Assembly: GCF_012928505.1 (NCBI RefSeq)
Contig: NZ_JABBJN010000004.1
Coordinates: 154,850-218,849, forward strand
Length of the DNA stretch: 64,000 bases
Direction: 5' to 3'
DNA from: Achromobacter sp. Bel
GTDB lineage: Bacteria > Pseudomonadota > Gammaproteobacteria > Burkholderiales > Burkholderiaceae_B
Positions 18,394 through 27,259 of this stretch are shown one piece after another (the first letter of the stretch is position 1; each line of letters begins with the position of its first letter). The notes under the pieces are model-generated. The model was not told where the DNA came from and did not search any database. It was given only the letters and a program-made list of their open reading frames with translations. Both the position numbers and the translations under genes were made by a program.

Positions 18394-19086
18394 ATGACTT
18401 CACCACGCGTCAATGCGCCCCTGCCGGCCTCCCAGCCCCGTTCGCCGCGGACCAAACCCGCCGAGGTGCGCCTGGAGGAATTGATGGCCGCCGCCGAAAA
18501 GCTGTTCCTGGCTAACGGCGTGGAGGCCACCACCATCAGCAGCATCGTGGAAGAGGCCCGGGTCGCCAAGGGCACGTTCTATCACTACTTCGCCGCCAAG
18601 ACCGACATGCTGGCGGCACTGGCCGCCCGCTACACGCGCCAGTATCTGGACGCGCTGGAGCGCGCAGTGGCCGCCTGCGAGGACGACGATTGGACGGGCA
18701 AGCTGCAAGCGTGGATCCACGCCAGCATCCAGACCTATGTGGATACCTACCGCACGCATGACATCGTCTACGGCAACCATCACCATCATGACCGCCAGAA
18801 CCGCGATAAGAACGCCATCCTGGACCAATTGCTGGGGATCTTGCAGGGCGGAAAGGCGGCAGGCGCCTGGTCGTTACCGCAGCCCAGGATTACCGCCTTG
18901 CTGATCTATTCGGGCGTGCATGGCGTCAGTGACGATGCCATCGCGGCCCGGTTGGATGACTGTACGGGGTTCGCGCGTCGTGTTTCGGAAGACTGCCTGC
19001 GCATGCTCGGCGGGCCGGCGCCGACGGCCTCGGCCATCAAGCGTCCGGCGAATGCCGCCGGGACGGCGCCTGCTCGGCGCCGCTAG
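18394..19086 (+). CDS. TetR/AcrR family transcriptional regulator
   Basis: A 230-residue regulator. The helix-turn-helix is in residues about 28-75: EELMAAAEKLFLANG, then TISSIVEEARVAKGTFYHYFAAK, which matches the TetR recognition helix well. The C-terminal ligand/dimer domain contains an unusual run HHHH near residue 130 and an arginine-rich tail. I use the ATG at 18394, which puts a short unstructured leader in front of the HTH. The next gene starts 41 bases downstream on the same strand and may be cotranscribed. The effector is unknown. Confidence 0.92.
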   Translation: MTSPRVNAPLPASQPRSPRTKPAEVRLEELMAAAEKLFLANGVEATTISSIVEEARVAKGTFYHYFAAKTDMLAALAARYTRQYLDALERAVAACEDDDWTGKLQAWIHASIQTYVDTYRTHDIVYGNHHHHDRQNRDKNAILDQLLGILQGGKAAGAWSLPQPRITALLIYSGVHGVSDDAIAARLDDCTGFARRVSEDCLRMLGGPAPTASAIKRPANAAGTAPARRR

Positions 19087-19127
19087 TTCTCATTGGCTTT
19101 GTTGCCGCATCGAAAGGAGATATCCCC

Positions 19128-19595
19128 ATGTCCGTGCAAGCCCTGGTTCCTGTCGACCCCGCTGACGCCGCCGCCGTGCGCGCCTGGTTCAAGGAACTGT
19201 CCGACCACGTGCAAGCCGTGGATTACGCGGCGGCCCGCCACCTGTTCGCTGACGATTTCGTTGCCTTCGGCACGTATACGAATTTCGTCAGTGGCCGCGA
19301 ACATGCGGAAAAAACACAGTGGCGCAACGTCTGGTTCACGATCGACGACTTCGTATGGCGGCTGGACGATGTGCAGAACTTCGTGTCACCCGACCGGCTT
19401 TTCGCCGTGGGCATGGCGGTGTGGGATTCGATCGGCTACCACCCGGACGGCAAGCCGTTCGAACGCGTTGGCCGCGCCACGGTGTCGTTCGCGCGCGAAG
19501 CCGTGGGCGATCCCTGGGTCGCCACGCATACGCACATGTCGCTGTTCCGCGATACGCCCAGCGTGTCGCACGGGAACAGGCCGGCGCGCAGCTGA
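19128..19595 (+). CDS. SnoaL-like / NTF2-fold family protein
   Basis: A 155-residue protein resembling SnoaL/DUF4440-type cone-shaped alpha+beta barrels: the start with the paired-helix LSDHVQAVDYAAARHLFADDFVAFG, and the later WVATHTHMSL strand, are typical. A strong AAGGAG lies 8 bases before the ATG. Such proteins include polyketide cyclases, limonene epoxide hydrolases and many binding proteins without known reaction. It probably forms an operon with the TetR gene, so it may belong to a detoxification response. Confidence 0.8.
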   Translation: MSVQALVPVDPADAAAVRAWFKELSDHVQAVDYAAARHLFADDFVAFGTYTNFVSGREHAEKTQWRNVWFTIDDFVWRLDDVQNFVSPDRLFAVGMAVWDSIGYHPDGKPFERVGRATVSFAREAVGDPWVATHTHMSLFRDTPSVSHGNRPARS

Positions 19596-19628
19596 CGGCG
19601 GACTGTTGGCCGTTGACGCCGACGAAAA

Positions 19629-19662
19629 AAAGGCCCCTCGGATTGGGATCTGAGGGGCCTTT
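19629..19662. terminator. bidirectional intrinsic terminator
   Basis: An 11-bp perfect stem (AAAGGCCCCTC/GAGGGGCCTTT) with a 12-base loop lies between two convergent genes. It is flanked by an A-run (six A's) on the left and TTT on the right, so it best serves the minus-strand esterase gene and probably both. Confidence 0.85.
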
Positions 19663-19678
19663 GACGGGCGGTATTCTG

Positions 19679-20647
19679 CTACGCCGCCAGATTGCGTTTC
19701 AGCGCCTGGACGAGGTCGGCCCTGGCTTCTTGCGCCTGCGGCAACAAGCGCGTCATGCCGATGAAGCTGTGCGGCACGCCGGAGTACACAATGAAGTTCG
19801 GGGCGGCGCCAGCGGCGAACAGCTTGTTGGCAAGGTCCAGCGTGTCGTCCAGCAGGGGGTCCAGGGCGGCGGCTTGCAGAATCAACGGAGGCAGGCCGGC
19901 CACGTCCGCATGCAGCGGCGCGACGCCGGGATCGGTCAACTGGGCGGCGTCCGTGACGTACTGCCGCCAGAACCAGTCCAGTTTTTCCGTGGACAGCCCG
20001 AACCGCCCGTCGCCAAACGACTCGTGCGAGGCCGTGTCGCGGCGGGCCGACAACATGCCGTAGATCACCACGCCTGTCTTGATGAACGCGTCGCCTTCGT
20101 CGCGCAGCCGCTGCAACGCGGCCAGCGCCAGATTGCCGCCGGCCGATTCGCCGCCGACCGACAAGCGCGTCGCGTCCAGGCCGAGCGACGGCGCCTGGTC
20201 ACGCAACCAGCGCAGCGCGCCCAGGACCTGTTCCAGCGCCACGGGGTAGCGGGCTTCGGGCGACAGCGCGTAAGACAGGCCTGCGGTCACGATCCCGGCG
20301 TCGGCCGCGATTTCTCGCTTCCAGCGGTCCAGCGTGTCCAGGTCGCCGTGCGCGAAGCCGCCGCCGTGCAGGTGCAGATAAAGCGGCAGCGGTGCATCCG
20401 AGGCGCCTTGCGGGTAGTACAGGCGCAATGTCGCGGGCACCGGCAAATGGTCCAGCCGGTGTTCGACCACGCGGCCCACGGGCGGGGCGGGTTGGCTCAG
20501 CCATTGCTGATACGCACGGCTTTGGGCGCGGGTTTCGGCCAGCGGCGTGGTCAGCACGTTGGGCGTGCCCACGCCGTGCTGCTTGGCCAGCGCTTGCGCG
20601 GCCAGCACGTCGGCGGCCAGGGTAGGGGTGAAGGTGGCGTTGCTCAT
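19679..20647 (-). CDS. alpha/beta hydrolase, HSL/GDXG esterase family
   Basis: A 322-residue esterase of the hormone-sensitive lipase group. The oxyanion motif HGGGFAHGD lies near residue 94, the nucleophile serine is in GGESAGGN (near residue 168) and the late His is in VPHSFIGM. An Asp in the ALDPLLDD region completes the triad. Members hydrolyse short-chain acyl esters in the cytoplasm. It stands alone, ending against the terminator shared with the SnoaL-like gene and divergent from the DUF4202 gene. Confidence 0.93.
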   Translation of the reverse strand: MSNATFTPTLAADVLAAQALAKQHGVGTPNVLTTPLAETRAQSRAYQQWLSQPAPPVGRVVEHRLDHLPVPATLRLYYPQGASDAPLPLYLHLHGGGFAHGDLDTLDRWKREIAADAGIVTAGLSYALSPEARYPVALEQVLGALRWLRDQAPSLGLDATRLSVGGESAGGNLALAALQRLRDEGDAFIKTGVVIYGMLSARRDTASHESFGDGRFGLSTEKLDWFWRQYVTDAAQLTDPGVAPLHADVAGLPPLILQAAALDPLLDDTLDLANKLFAAGAAPNFIVYSGVPHSFIGMTRLLPQAQEARADLVQALKRNLAA

Positions 20648-20831
20648 CAGGATTCCAGTGCTTGCATCCCGTCAGTATGACGCGCTTCGCGGCGCCCGGC
20701 CAAATAAGGGCGAGGCATATTGATCCCGCTTGGCCGCGATGCGCCGGCCATCTGGGCGCTATGATGATTTCCTTTCCGGACGCACCCCGGAACTTCCGCC
20801 GGCCCCCGGCGCCTTCTTGGATACGCTACGC

Positions 20832-21413
20832 ATGGATGACCGTCTACAACAGGCGCTGCTTCGGTTCGACCAGTACAACAGCGCCGACCCCAATCTGTTT
20901 TCGTGGCAAGGCGAAACCTGTCCCCAAGAATTGTTCCTGGCGCAGAAGCTGCATGAATGGGTGCTGAAATTGGCGCCGGATGCGTCCGAGCCGCTGATCC
21001 TGGCCTCCCGTTGCCAGCATATCGGGCGGTGGGAGATCGCCCGCAAGTCCTATCCCGAAGGCCGCATCGGTTACCTGACCTGGCGCAAGGCGCTGGCGCG
21101 CCATCACGCAGGCATCGCGCAAGACATTCTGCGCGAGGCGGGCTATCCGCAGGACGTACTCGCGCGCGTGACGGCGATCGTCATGAAGCAGGGCATCAAG
21201 CAGGACGCCGATGTCCAGACGATGGAAAACGCCTTGTGCCTGGTGTTCCTGCAGTACCAGTACGAGGATTTCCATCCCGCCCATGGCGAGAAGATCGTCG
21301 ATATCTTGAAGAAGTCGCTGTTGAAGATGGACGCGGCCGGCCACAAGTGGGCGCTGACGTTGCCGTATTCGCCGGCGGGGATGGCGCATATCGAAAAAGC
21401 GCTGGCGGGCTGA
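20832..21413 (+). CDS. DUF4202 domain protein
   Basis: A 193-residue soluble protein that matches, from memory, the DUF4202 family along its whole length: RFDQYNSADPN, ELFLAQKLHEWV, ASRCQHIGRWEI, YPEGRIGYLTWR, then a C-terminal KIVDILKKSLLKM. The conserved His/Arg/Asp residues (QHIGRW, RHHAG) suggest an HD-like helical enzyme fold, but that is inference and no reaction is known to me. I chose the ATG at 20832; a start at 20730 would add about 34 residues without family character. Confidence 0.8.
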   Translation: MDDRLQQALLRFDQYNSADPNLFSWQGETCPQELFLAQKLHEWVLKLAPDASEPLILASRCQHIGRWEIARKSYPEGRIGYLTWRKALARHHAGIAQDILREAGYPQDVLARVTAIVMKQGIKQDADVQTMENALCLVFLQYQYEDFHPAHGEKIVDILKKSLLKMDAAGHKWALTLPYSPAGMAHIEKALAG

Positions 21414-21437
21414 CGCACGGTCGGCCGCGCAAGTGCA

Positions 21438-21472
21438 AACCCGGCCTGCGGCGTGAGGCCGCAGGCCGGGTT
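21438..21472. terminator. 15-bp perfect hairpin, probable bidirectional terminator
   Basis: AACCCGGCCTGCGGC pairs perfectly with GCCGCAGGCCGGGTT around a 5-base loop. It sits between the convergent DUF4202 and proQ-like genes. Flanking T-tracts are short (TT, then GCTTGT), so termination may be only partly intrinsic, but position and stem strength support the call. Confidence 0.75.
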
Positions 21473-21505
21473 GCTTGTCGTCATTCCTGCCGCCTGGCGG
21501 CGGTA

Positions 21506-22315
21506 TTACGCAGGCGAATCGGACGCGGGCTTGCCGGATGCAGGCGTGTCGGCTGGGGCATCGGCAGCGGCATCAACCGGCGTGCTGGCCGGTGCGTCGG
21601 CCGCGGGGGCTTCGGCGGCGGGCGCGGCGGATGCCGGCGAATCGGCCACTGCCACATCGGCAACCACGGGCGCGTCGGCCGTCACCGGTGCCACATCGGC
21701 GGCAGGCGCGTCGGCAGCGGCCGGCACGCCGGCTGCGGCAGCGGCTTCCGCCTTCTTGGCCTTGTTGCGCGCGGCGGCGTTCTTGGAGGCGCTGCGCGAA
21801 GCCATGCGCTTGGCGTGCTTGGCTTCGTTGGCCGTCACGGCGCCCGAGGGTTCGCCGTTCAGGTCGACGCGCGGCGCGTCTTCCACCATGCAGGTCCAGT
21901 AGCGGCGGCCATCACACCAGGTCTTGACCGCTTCCTTGATCTGCGCCTCGTCCAGCTGCAGGGCCTGGGCGTGTTGCACCAGGTCCGCCAGCACGCCCAG
22001 CTTCAGCGGAAGCTTGGGAGCGGGGTTCTTGGGGAAAGCCTTGGGGAAGTGGCGTTGCAGGCGCGAAATCGCGACGACGACGGGGTCCACCGGCGTTTCG
22101 CGGCGCTCTGCGCGCTGCGGCCGTTGGCCCTTGTCGCCGCCTTGCGGGCGCGCGCCTTTATCACCGCCTTGCGGACGCGGGCCCTTGCCGGCGCCTTGCG
22201 ACGAACGAGGTCCTTTGCCGCCGCCCTGCGGACGCGATTCCTTCTTGGGGGTCGGCTCTTCGGGCGCTTGCTTGGTAATCAATGCCCGGATCGCGGCTAA
22301 CTGTTCTAGTCCCAT
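21506..22315 (-). CDS. proQ: ProQ/FinO-domain RNA chaperone with low-complexity ends
   Basis: A 269-residue protein. The FinO/ProQ domain covers about residues 72-165 (VVVAISRLQRHFPKAFP, LPLKLGVLADLVQ, then the VKTWCDGRRYWTC segment), the RNA-binding core that recognises intrinsic-terminator stem-loops and 3' ends of sRNAs and mRNAs. The N-terminal linker has degenerate repeats of the type GPRPQGGDKG, rich in Gly, Lys and Arg, likely adding nonspecific RNA affinity. The C-terminal 95 residues are almost pure Ala/Pro/Asp/Val, following a lysine/alanine-rich helix. Both tails are variable in this family. The paired domain and length support a chromosomal ProQ-type regulator. Confidence 0.92.
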   Translation of the reverse strand: MGLEQLAAIRALITKQAPEEPTPKKESRPQGGGKGPRSSQGAGKGPRPQGGDKGARPQGGDKGQRPQRAERRETPVDPVVVAISRLQRHFPKAFPKNPAPKLPLKLGVLADLVQHAQALQLDEAQIKEAVKTWCDGRRYWTCMVEDAPRVDLNGEPSGAVTANEAKHAKRMASRSASKNAAARNKAKKAEAAAAAGVPAAADAPAADVAPVTADAPVVADVAVADSPASAAPAAEAPAADAPASTPVDAAADAPADTPASGKPASDSPA

Positions 22316-22364
22316 GTGCTACACAAAAAAAAGGTTGAGGCCGAGAGCACCAGCGCTCCGGCGG

Positions 22365-23825
22365 CTATCCCGACACCACGACAAGCAGTGCCAGGGACAA
22401 AAGAATGCCGAACGCGGCGAAGGCGAACGGCAGTAGTAGAACATAGACGCTGCGTTCTTGCCCTTGGCCGTGAGCCAGACCGGCTGCAATCGACATTCTT
22501 ACCGGTGAAAAAATGCCCATCGCCGTGCCCGATACGTGTAACAGCGCGGCCGCTGCCGGCACGTTCAGGCCCGCTTGAACCGCCAATGATAGCTGGGACG
22601 GCATGAACAGGCTGTTCGGCGCATTGCCGCTGTTGGCCAGAATGCCGAACGCGCCGGCCAGCACGGGCGTGATCAGGATGGTCCAGTCGTGAAACGCGGC
22701 GAACAGTCCATCCGCGTAGGCCTGCGAGATGTCGGCGCCCGCCAGCACTTCGGCCATCATGGCGAACAGGAAAACGGACATCACCGCATGGCGGCCGGTC
22801 TTCCATGAGGCACGCGCCTGGGTGGCCAGCGCGCCGGGCTGGTGGTGCCAGGCGGCCATGGCAAGCGCGCCCGCGATCAGCCAGCTGCCCGCGTGCAGGA
22901 AAGGCATCCAGGCAGGCAGGTCCGCGAACGGGCGGACGTCGGCCAGCGCCCCCAGGGCGCGATTGAGCCCGGGAATGAGGCGAGTGGCCACCAGACAGGC
23001 GATCACCAGAATGTAGGGCAGCGCGCGCTTGGCGGCGGTCACGGCCTGCGGCCGGCCAGGGCGGCGGTCCAGCAGGAAGCGCAGCACGATCAACGGACCG
23101 TAGGCGGCCAGCAGCGCGGTTTCGGGTCCCAGCAAGGCCGTGGCCGCCGTCAACAGGCCCAGACTGGCGGCCATCCAGACGGCTTCCCGCCGGTGTTCGG
23201 CGGCACTCGCCCGAAGGCCTGCGTGACGCGCGGTGCGCCAGAACAGGATCATCCACACGACCATCAGGAGTGCGACTGCCACCATGCTGTACAACGCCAG
23301 TTGCGGGGCCGGCACCCGTGCATAGGCAGAGGCCAGCAGCGTGCCGCTGCCCATCGCGCCCCACGGGATCAGCGTCTGGCTCAGCAAGGCGAACACCATG
23401 ATGTCGCGGGGTTTCAAGCCCAGCGGACGGATCAGCAGCACGGTGCCCAGCATGCCCACGCCGAAGCCGGTGGCGGATTCGGCAAACGGCCCGATCAGGA
23501 AACAGGCGAAGAACAGGCGTCGGCGTCGGGCGAGCGGATCGTTCAGTTCGGCCTGGTCGGCGGCGGCGGGCGCGTGGCCTTGCGAGGCCATCTGCCAGAA
23601 CAGCAGCCCGCCCAGGATGTATGGGGTGATGATCCAGCCGATCCACAGGCCGCGCTCGAGCGTCACCGCCAGTTGGGTGCCGGTGAAGGGCGCGGGCGCT
23701 GCGTAAAGGGCGATGGGGATGGCGGCAAACAGCCCCAGCACGGCGGCGATCGTGGTGTTCACCCGGCCGCTGGCGATGGCACCGATCACGGTCAGGGCGG
23801 GCAGGGACCACAGAAGATACGTCAT
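22365..23825 (-). CDS. L-lactate permease (LctP/LldP) family transporter
   Basis: A 486-residue inner-membrane protein with about 12-14 hydrophobic helices. It shows motifs of the lactate/glycolate permease family: FAESATGFGVGMLGT near residue 116, SQTLIPWGAMGSGT near residue 150 and NSGNAPNSLFMP near residue 400. The family imports L-lactate, D-lactate or glycolate by proton symport. The protein is shorter than typical LldP (about 530-550 residues). No lactate dehydrogenase genes are nearby, so the substrate could be another 2-hydroxy acid. The next gene on this strand is proQ, 49 bases away. Confidence 0.85.
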   Translation of the reverse strand: MTYLLWSLPALTVIGAIASGRVNTTIAAVLGLFAAIPIALYAAPAPFTGTQLAVTLERGLWIGWIITPYILGGLLFWQMASQGHAPAAADQAELNDPLARRRRLFFACFLIGPFAESATGFGVGMLGTVLLIRPLGLKPRDIMVFALLSQTLIPWGAMGSGTLLASAYARVPAPQLALYSMVAVALLMVVWMILFWRTARHAGLRASAAEHRREAVWMAASLGLLTAATALLGPETALLAAYGPLIVLRFLLDRRPGRPQAVTAAKRALPYILVIACLVATRLIPGLNRALGALADVRPFADLPAWMPFLHAGSWLIAGALAMAAWHHQPGALATQARASWKTGRHAVMSVFLFAMMAEVLAGADISQAYADGLFAAFHDWTILITPVLAGAFGILANSGNAPNSLFMPSQLSLAVQAGLNVPAAAALLHVSGTAMGIFSPVRMSIAAGLAHGQGQERSVYVLLLPFAFAAFGILLSLALLVVVSG

Positions 23826-23855
23826 GGGCGCGGCGGGGCTGGGTTGTCGCTGAGT

Positions 23856-25052
23856 TTATTGCGGCGTGGCCTTCGCCGGCGAACGCAACACGATCTGGGT
23901 GATTTCCGAAGGACGCCCCAGGCGGATCGGGAAGCCGGGCCACAGGCCGGTGCCGTTGCTGACATACAGCGTCATGCCGCCGACCTGGTACAGGCCCGAG
24001 ACGTAGCCTTCATTGGCCCATTGCGTCAGCAGGTGCGGGCCCAGGATCTGGCCGCCATGGGTATGGCCGGACAACTGCAGGCCGGCGCCCGCGTGGGCAT
24101 TGAGCGCCGCGCCGGCGGGGCGGTGGCTCAGCAAAATGACGGGATCGGTTTGCGGCACGCCGGCCAGCGCCTGCTGCACGTCAGGCAAGGGCTGGGCGTA
24201 GGCGGCCGCCATCCGGTCGGTGACGCCGGCCAGCACCAGGCGCTGGCCATCCGCTGCCAGCGTTACGTGTTCGTTCAGTAACAAGCGCAGGCCCAGGCGC
24301 TCGAACGCCGGCAGCCAGCGCTGGTATTCCGCGTAGTACTCGTGGTTGCCGGGGATCGCGTAGACGCCGTAGCGGGCGCGTAGCGCCTGCAGGGGCTGCA
24401 CATCGGCGGCGCGGGCGGCGGTGGTGCCATCGACCAGGTCGCCCGTGATGACGATCAGGTCCGGATTCAGGCCGTTGGCCTTCTTGACGACGGCGTCGAT
24501 CCACGGCGCTTGCAGCAGCCGGCTGGCGTGCAGGTCGGTCAGTTGCACCAGGCGGAAACCGTCAAGTTCGGGCGGCAGCTTCGGCACCGCGATTTCCAGG
24601 GTCTTCACGTCGGGTTCGCGTACCGCCTGCCAAACGCCCACGGCGGAAAGCGCCACGGCCAGCACGGCAGCGCCCTGGCTCCAGCGGCGAGCGGCCCACA
24701 AGCGCCGGCCCCGTTCGCGCGACACCACGCAGGTTGCCAGCGCCGCCACGTCGCGGACCAGCAGCAGCATGGCCAGCAGGAGCAGGCTGCCAAACAGCCA
24801 GCCCAGCGCCATCAGCAAGGTGGCGGGGATTTCGGGCGACGCCATGCTGCCAAAGAAGTTGCGCGTCACCAGATGGTGTTCGGCGATCGCCAGCAGTGCA
24901 ACCGACAGCACGACGCGGCCGGGCTTGGAAATGGGCAGGGGCAGAACGAAACGCCAGATGACATAGAGACTGATCAGTCCCGTGAAAACATGGAACACGC
25001 GGTAATTCCTGCTGAAAGCGGTGGGGGACGGGGCGGCCGAAACCAGCGACAT
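23856..25052 (-). CDS. membrane-anchored metallophosphoesterase
   Basis: A 398-residue protein with four N-terminal membrane helices (residues about 15-135) followed by a calcineurin-like phosphoesterase domain. The five metal/phosphate motifs are visible: LTDLHASR, TGDLVDG, PGNHEYY, LSHRP and SGHTHGGQ. This arrangement resembles YkuE/YaeI-type proteins, some of which act on UDP-2,3-diacylglucosamine-like or undecaprenyl-linked phosphates at the membrane; the substrate here is unknown. The ATG at 25052 precedes the hydrophobic region. The lactate-permease gene follows 30 bases downstream. Confidence 0.92.
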   Translation of the reverse strand: MSLVSAAPSPTAFSRNYRVFHVFTGLISLYVIWRFVLPLPISKPGRVVLSVALLAIAEHHLVTRNFFGSMASPEIPATLLMALGWLFGSLLLLAMLLLVRDVAALATCVVSRERGRRLWAARRWSQGAAVLAVALSAVGVWQAVREPDVKTLEIAVPKLPPELDGFRLVQLTDLHASRLLQAPWIDAVVKKANGLNPDLIVITGDLVDGTTAARAADVQPLQALRARYGVYAIPGNHEYYAEYQRWLPAFERLGLRLLLNEHVTLAADGQRLVLAGVTDRMAAAYAQPLPDVQQALAGVPQTDPVILLSHRPAGAALNAHAGAGLQLSGHTHGGQILGPHLLTQWANEGYVSGLYQVGGMTLYVSNGTGLWPGFPIRLGRPSEITQIVLRSPAKATPQ

Positions 25053-25171
25053 TATGACGACCTGTCCCCGAGGACGCACGGTAGGCCCGCGACCCGTAGG
25101 GACAAAGCGACGGCTTGGCGCCGATGGCATCCGCGGCAAGCCTGCGTCTGCAAGGCTTGCCGCCGCCCGGA

Positions 25172-25798
25172 CTACAGCTTGCAGTGGCGTTCGATGGCTT
25201 GCGCCAGCGCCGGGTGGTCGTCGCGCCGCAACTGGTCGGCGGCGCCGCGCATGTCGTTGGGGCGTTCGTCCTGCCCCAGTTTGAACTTGATCTCGCAGGA
25301 TTGAACGGGGATCTCGAACGCGACGATGCGCGGCACGCGGCGGTCCAGGCCTCCCGGCCCCAGTTCCTTCATCTGCCACGGCTGTTCGCGGCCGCGCTCC
25401 ATGTGGGAGACGAGGTCGGCCAGATGGCGGACCGTGTCATCGCGGGACAGCAGCGCCGGGCGGCCATGGAAGTGCGCCACCATGAAGCCCCAGGTCGGCG
25501 CGCTGTCGCGCTGCGGGTAGCCCGGATACCAGGACGGCGAGATGTACTGGCCGCTGTCCATCAGGATGGCGATGCTCGGCAGCCCTTGTTCCAGGAAACG
25601 CACATGGTCGTTGGCCGCCGCGACATGCGACACCAGGGTGCCATGAGGGCCGCGGCTGCGGTCGATGCGGAAGACGGGATGCGAGATTGCCACGCCGTCC
25701 GGGTGGGCGGTGATGAGCGTGCCCAGGACGGTACGATCGACCAGGTCGAACACGTCGGTGTCGGCGGCGGGCTGGTAATGCGGTTGCGTATAGAGCAT
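25172..25798 (-). CDS. PaiB-like FMN-binding protein
   Basis: A 208-residue protein of the PaiB family (split-barrel FMN-binding fold), annotated in Bacillus as a negative regulator of protease and sporulation genes. Typical parts are the start MLYTQPHY, LGTLITAHPDGVAISHPVF and the central SPSWYPGY motif. It is the last gene of the amide-hydrolysis/ABC unit, 10 bases after the amidase gene. In many bacteria such proteins may be flavin-dependent enzymes rather than regulators; nothing here decides. Confidence 0.9.
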   Translation of the reverse strand: MLYTQPHYQPAADTDVFDLVDRTVLGTLITAHPDGVAISHPVFRIDRSRGPHGTLVSHVAAANDHVRFLEQGLPSIAILMDSGQYISPSWYPGYPQRDSAPTWGFMVAHFHGRPALLSRDDTVRHLADLVSHMERGREQPWQMKELGPGGLDRRVPRIVAFEIPVQSCEIKFKLGQDERPNDMRGAADQLRRDDHPALAQAIERHCKL

Positions 25799-25808
25799 GG
25801 GGGAGCGG

Positions 25809-27245
25809 TCAGGCAGGGAGCGGGGGCAGGCGGTGCGCCCAGGGGCGGGCGCGTTCCAGCTGGCCGGCCAACTCGAAGAGCGTGGTTTCGTCGCCGTAGG
25901 GCGCCATGAACTGGATGCCCACGGGAAGCCCCGCCGAAGTCTGGAACAGCGGCACGCTCATGGCGGGGATGCCGGCGGCGTTGGCTGGCCGGGTGAAGAC
26001 GGTGCCGCGCATGAACTCGTCGGCAAAGGCGCGCCAGTCCGGGCCGCGCACGTCCAGCGCGGTCATGGGCGGGGGCAACGTGGGCATGACGGGCGTCAGC
26101 AGGATGTCGACTTCGGTGAACAGCCGGCCCAAACTGCGCGCGACGCTGTTGGCGGTGTTGCGCGCGGCCAGCAGGGCGGGGGCGGACAGGCTGCGGCCGA
26201 ACTCGGCCAGGCCCAGGTTGACGGGCTCGAAGCCGTCGGCGTCGGGCGCGCGGCCGGTGTCGGCGGCGATGGCGTCCACCTCCAATGCCGTGTAGGCGGC
26301 AATGATCCGCAGGTAGGCGTCGGCCAGGGCGGACTCGTCGAAGTTGAAGACGGCGGCCTCGACGCGGTGTCCCAATTGGCGGCAAAGCGCCGAGGCATCC
26401 TCAAGTGCCGCGGCGATGTCCTCGTCCAGGCGCAAGCCCATGCCGGGCTGCGAGATGACGCCGATGCGTAGCGGCCGCGGATCGCGGGACACCGCCTGCG
26501 CATAGGGGCCGGACTTGGCCGGCGCGGCGTAGAGGGCGCCAGGCTCGGGCGCGTCCGTCAGGTCCAGCAGCAAGGCCGAATCGCGCACGGATCGCGTCAG
26601 GGCGTGGTGGCTGACCAGCCCGCCCCAGTTTTCACTGGACACCGGGCCTGTGGGCGTGCGCCCGCGCGAGGCCCGCAGGCCGAACAGGCCGCCGCAGGAC
26701 GCCGGAATGCGGATAGAACCCGCGCCGTCATTGCCATAGGCCAGCGGCACCATGCGGGCGGCCACGGCGGCCGCCGCACCGCCGGACGACCCCCCGATGC
26801 TGCGGCCGGCGTCCCACGGGTTCAGCGTGGGGCCGTGCAGCGTGGGCGACGTGGCGATGTTGCCGGAAAATTCCGGCAGATTGGTCTTGCCCACGATGAC
26901 CATGCCGGCCGCCTTGTAGCGGCGCACGATCTCGTGGTCCTGGGCGGGCACATACCCACGCGCGGCCCGGCAGCCGAACGACATCGGCACGCCGGCATAG
27001 GTGGGGCAGTCGTCCTTCAGCAGCACGGGCACGCCGCGCAGCGGCGCGTCGGCGGGCAAGTGGCGCAGTTGCTCGTCGGCCGCCTCGCGCATCGTCAGGA
27101 TGACGGCGTTCAAGTGGGGATTGAGGCGGTCGATGGCGGCAAACGCGTGCGCCACGGCGTCCGAGGGGCTGAGCAGGCCGCCCCGGATGGCGGCCGCCAG
27201 CGCGGTTGCGTCGGACTGGAGGTAATCGGTTTCAGAGTAGGACAT
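25809..27245 (-). CDS. amidase (amidase-signature family)
   Basis: A 478-residue amidase. The Ser-cisSer-Lys triad is traceable: K77 in LLKDD, cis-Ser S153 in the glycine-rich GGSSGG, and nucleophile S177 in DGAGSIRIP, the 24-residue spacing seen in the family. It hydrolyses a carboxylic amide to the acid and ammonia. The gene lies 14 bases after the binding-protein gene of an ABC importer and 10 bases before the PaiB-like gene, so its substrate is probably an imported amide. The ATG at 27245 is used; the frame stays open upstream but overlaps the binding-protein gene. Confidence 0.95.
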   Translation of the reverse strand: MSYSETDYLQSDATALAAAIRGGLLSPSDAVAHAFAAIDRLNPHLNAVILTMREAADEQLRHLPADAPLRGVPVLLKDDCPTYAGVPMSFGCRAARGYVPAQDHEIVRRYKAAGMVIVGKTNLPEFSGNIATSPTLHGPTLNPWDAGRSIGGSSGGAAAAVAARMVPLAYGNDGAGSIRIPASCGGLFGLRASRGRTPTGPVSSENWGGLVSHHALTRSVRDSALLLDLTDAPEPGALYAAPAKSGPYAQAVSRDPRPLRIGVISQPGMGLRLDEDIAAALEDASALCRQLGHRVEAAVFNFDESALADAYLRIIAAYTALEVDAIAADTGRAPDADGFEPVNLGLAEFGRSLSAPALLAARNTANSVARSLGRLFTEVDILLTPVMPTLPPPMTALDVRGPDWRAFADEFMRGTVFTRPANAAGIPAMSVPLFQTSAGLPVGIQFMAPYGDETTLFELAGQLERARPWAHRLPPLPA

Positions 27246-27259
27246 GTCGGAATGCGGGA

